Positions 62,669 through 64,000 of a stretch of DNA of 64,000 bases are shown here, one piece after another. This DNA comes from Siccirubricoccus soli. GTDB taxonomy: Bacteria; Pseudomonadota; Alphaproteobacteria; Acetobacterales; Acetobacteraceae. The notes beneath the pieces are model-generated. The model was not told the origin of the DNA. It worked only from the letters and a program-made list of their open reading frames with translations, and did no database searches. The position numbers were made by a program, and so were the translations under genes. The stretch spans positions 1-64,000 of the forward strand of contig NZ_JAMZIK010000023.1 of assembly GCF_024178315.1 (NCBI RefSeq), given 5' to 3'. Numbering within the stretch: the first letter of the stretch is position 1; every line of letters starts with the position of its first letter.

Positions 62669-62798
62669 TGCGTTTCCGGCCCGTGGGTCGCACCTGCAAA
62701 CTCACACCCGGATCCGGGGAGGGGTGGGGGATGGCGGCACTGCCGCCAACGGGCCGAGCCCCCAATGGGGTTTCAGGGGCGAAGCCCCCATCGGCCCC

Positions 62799-64000
62799 TC
62801 ACGCCACCTCCCGCCGCGCCGCCTTCAGCTCCCCGACGAAGCGCGCATATTCCCGCGTCTTGCTCTCCGCATCCGGCAGCCGCAGCAGGTAGCTGGGATG
62901 CACCGTGGGAAACAGGCGGATGCCGTCCGGCGAGGTCATCACCGCGCCGCGGTTCTTGCCGATCGGCAGCGGCTTGCCGGTCATCGCCCGGAGTGCCGTG
63001 GCGCCGAGCGTCACGACGAGTTGCGGCCCGACCAGCTCGACCTCCCGCTTCAGGAAGGGCCGGTAATAGGCGATGTCGCCGGCATCCGGGCTCTGGTGCA
63101 GGCGGCGGCGCCCGGTCGGCTTGAATTTGAAGTGCTTCACCGCATTGGTCACATAGGTCTGCGGCCGCTCCACCCCCGCCTCCAGCAGCGCCTTGTCGAA
63201 GAGCCGCCCGGCCGGGCCGACGAAGGGCTTGCCGGCCAGGTCTTCCTCATCCCCCGGCTGCTCCCCCACGAAGAGCAGGGGGGCGCCGGGCGGGCCCTCC
63301 CCGAACACCAGCTGGGTCGCCTGCGCCGCCCAGGGCGGCAAATCGTTGCGGCGCTCCAGCTCCTCGCGCAGGGCGCGGAGGGCGGTGGCGGGGTCCTCGG
63401 TGGCGGCGAAGAGGTCGGCGGGCATGTCCGTGGCAACGTCCGGCGCGGGGCGCAGATGCAGCGGGCGCTGGCGGCGGGGGGCGGGCGGCGAGGCGCCGCG
63501 CGCCACCATGGCCGCCTCCCGCGACCGGGCCTCTGCCATCAGCCGGGGAATCTCGCGCGCTTCCGGCAGGTTCTTCCAGTACCTCACCGGCATCTGCGCC
63601 CGCATGGCGGCGGGCTTGAGGCGGGCGGGATTGAAGATGCTGGCGTAATAGGCGCGCCAGAGTTCCTCATGCGCATCCTCGGGCGGCGCCTCGGCGCGGG
63701 TGCTGCCGGGGCCCATCGTCAGCGTCTCCCCATCCCAATGCGCGCTGGCGGTGGGCGTGAGGATGGACCAGCGGAGCGCGGCGAAGCGGCGGATGAAGAA
63801 GCCGGCCTCGGCTTCCAGAATGTGGTGCTCAGGCTCGAACCAGGCGATGTAGCAGGGGCTGTCCGGATCCGGTTTGGCCGGTTCGTGCCCCGGCGCGCTG
63901 TCTTCCGGCGATAGGGTGGCGGTGTCCGCTCGGGCCGAGCCATGCCTCCAGGTGTCGTCTTCCGGCGATGGGGTGGTGGCGTCCGCTCCGGCGAATTCAC
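62799..64000 (-). CDS. udgX: UdgX-type uracil-DNA glycosylase fused to DUF4130, partial
   Basis: The frame runs off the window with no start, so at least 400 residues. The N-terminal part carries DUF4130 sequence: EPEHHILEAEAGFFIRRF, ALRWSILTPTASAHWDGE and IFNPARLKPAAMRAQMP. The C-terminal 200 residues are a family 4-like uracil-DNA glycosylase with LFVGEQPGDEEDLAGKPF, VGPAGRLFDKALLEAG, and the UdgX-specific loop GRRRLHQSP whose histidine forms a covalent bond with DNA. HPSYLLR is the final motif. In the family the fusion is known. A 32-bp imperfect repeat lies in its linker at 63901 and 63958. Confidence 0.9.
   Translation of the reverse strand, partial: EFAGADATTPSPEDDTWRHGSARADTATLSPEDSAPGHEPAKPDPDSPCYIAWFEPEHHILEAEAGFFIRRFAALRWSILTPTASAHWDGETLTMGPGSTRAEAPPEDAHEELWRAYYASIFNPARLKPAAMRAQMPVRYWKNLPEAREIPRLMAEARSREAAMVARGASPPAPRRQRPLHLRPAPDVATDMPADLFAATEDPATALRALREELERRNDLPPWAAQATQLVFGEGPPGAPLLFVGEQPGDEEDLAGKPFVGPAGRLFDKALLEAGVERPQTYVTNAVKHFKFKPTGRRRLHQSPDAGDIAYYRPFLKREVELVGPQLVVTLGATALRAMTGKPLPIGKNRGAVMTSPDGIRLFPTVHPSYLLRLPDAESKTREYARFVGELKAARREVA

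Noticed and set aside
1-64000. CRISPR array, tRNA or rRNA genes
   Set aside because: No regularly spaced direct repeats were found, and no GGTTCGAAT-type T-arm with a foldable cloverleaf or rRNA segment was seen on either strand.

Overview
This 64 kb window is very GC-rich, double-stranded chromosomal DNA from an alphaproteobacterium. It is most likely a Roseomonas-like member of the Acetobacteraceae. The basis is the gene order leuS-lptE-holA / parB-parA-rsmG-mnmG-mnmE, a hopanoid gene cluster, a MucR-free lnt-xre arrangement, a Tat-type branched-chain-amino-acid-style transporter, and dispersed intergenic hairpins of the TAGAGC and GGCAAAGCC kinds. The species assignment is inference; no rRNA or tRNA is present to test it.

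Layout. 0.1-4.4 kb: an Smr-domain gene, lutC and lutB (lactate oxidation subunits without lutA), a 600-bp gene-free stretch with a long inverted repeat, and an LdhA-type D-lactate dehydrogenase. 4.7-6.0 kb: a soluble PAS chemoreceptor-like protein. 6.4-10.6 kb: leuS, lptE and holA. 10.6-17.1 kb: the chromosome-partition and tRNA-modification block parB, parA, rsmG, mnmG, an unrecognised gene, mnmE and a thioredoxin-like ferredoxin, all leftward and mostly translationally coupled. Two parS-like sites lie inside the start of rsmG. 17.2-19.8 kb: ogt, a quinone oxidoreductase and a LysR regulator. 20-22.9 kb: a GNAT gene and a block of broken genes (transporter fragment, hydroxyacid dehydrogenase fragment, two DUF1989 genes). 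22.9-29.1 kb: tag and a leftward operon of an intradiol dioxygenase with a complete Liv-type ABC transporter.

29.2-31.2 kb: apparent remains of a cellulose-synthesis locus, with a GH8 endoglucanase scrap, a proline-rich BcsO/BcsP-like protein and BcsQ but no synthase. 31.8-34.7 kb: a small lipoprotein, then an LpxL-like acyltransferase coupled to a cytochrome P450 and preceded by a truncated SDR start. 35.1-40.7 kb: a complete three-part metal-type RND efflux operon. 40.8-44.9 kb: an unrecognised gene with a probable frameshift, a thiolase and an HWE sensor kinase. 45.2-58.5 kb: the hopanoid block hpnM, hpnA, hpnB, shc, hpnG, hpnH, ispH and hpnN, interrupted by copC-copD. 58.6-64 kb: lnt, an XRE regulator with a palindrome beside its promoter, a GFA-family gene with an in-frame amber codon, a DUF2244 protein, nth, and a UdgX uracil-DNA protein that runs off the window end.

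How the parts work together. The strongest biological units are the origin-proximal parABS segregation module, the hopanoid synthesis and transport set (isoprenoid precursor by IspH, cyclisation by Shc, adenosylation by HpnH, base removal by HpnG, export by HpnN and HpnM), the RND efflux operon and the dioxygenase-transporter operon. I did not find a clearly new defence or CRISPR-like system. The less ordinary items are the coding-embedded parS pair, a parA lacking any ATG, GTG or TTG start before its P-loop, the SDR-stub/P450/acyltransferase unit, the eroded cellulose and DUF1989 loci, and several dispersed hairpin families.
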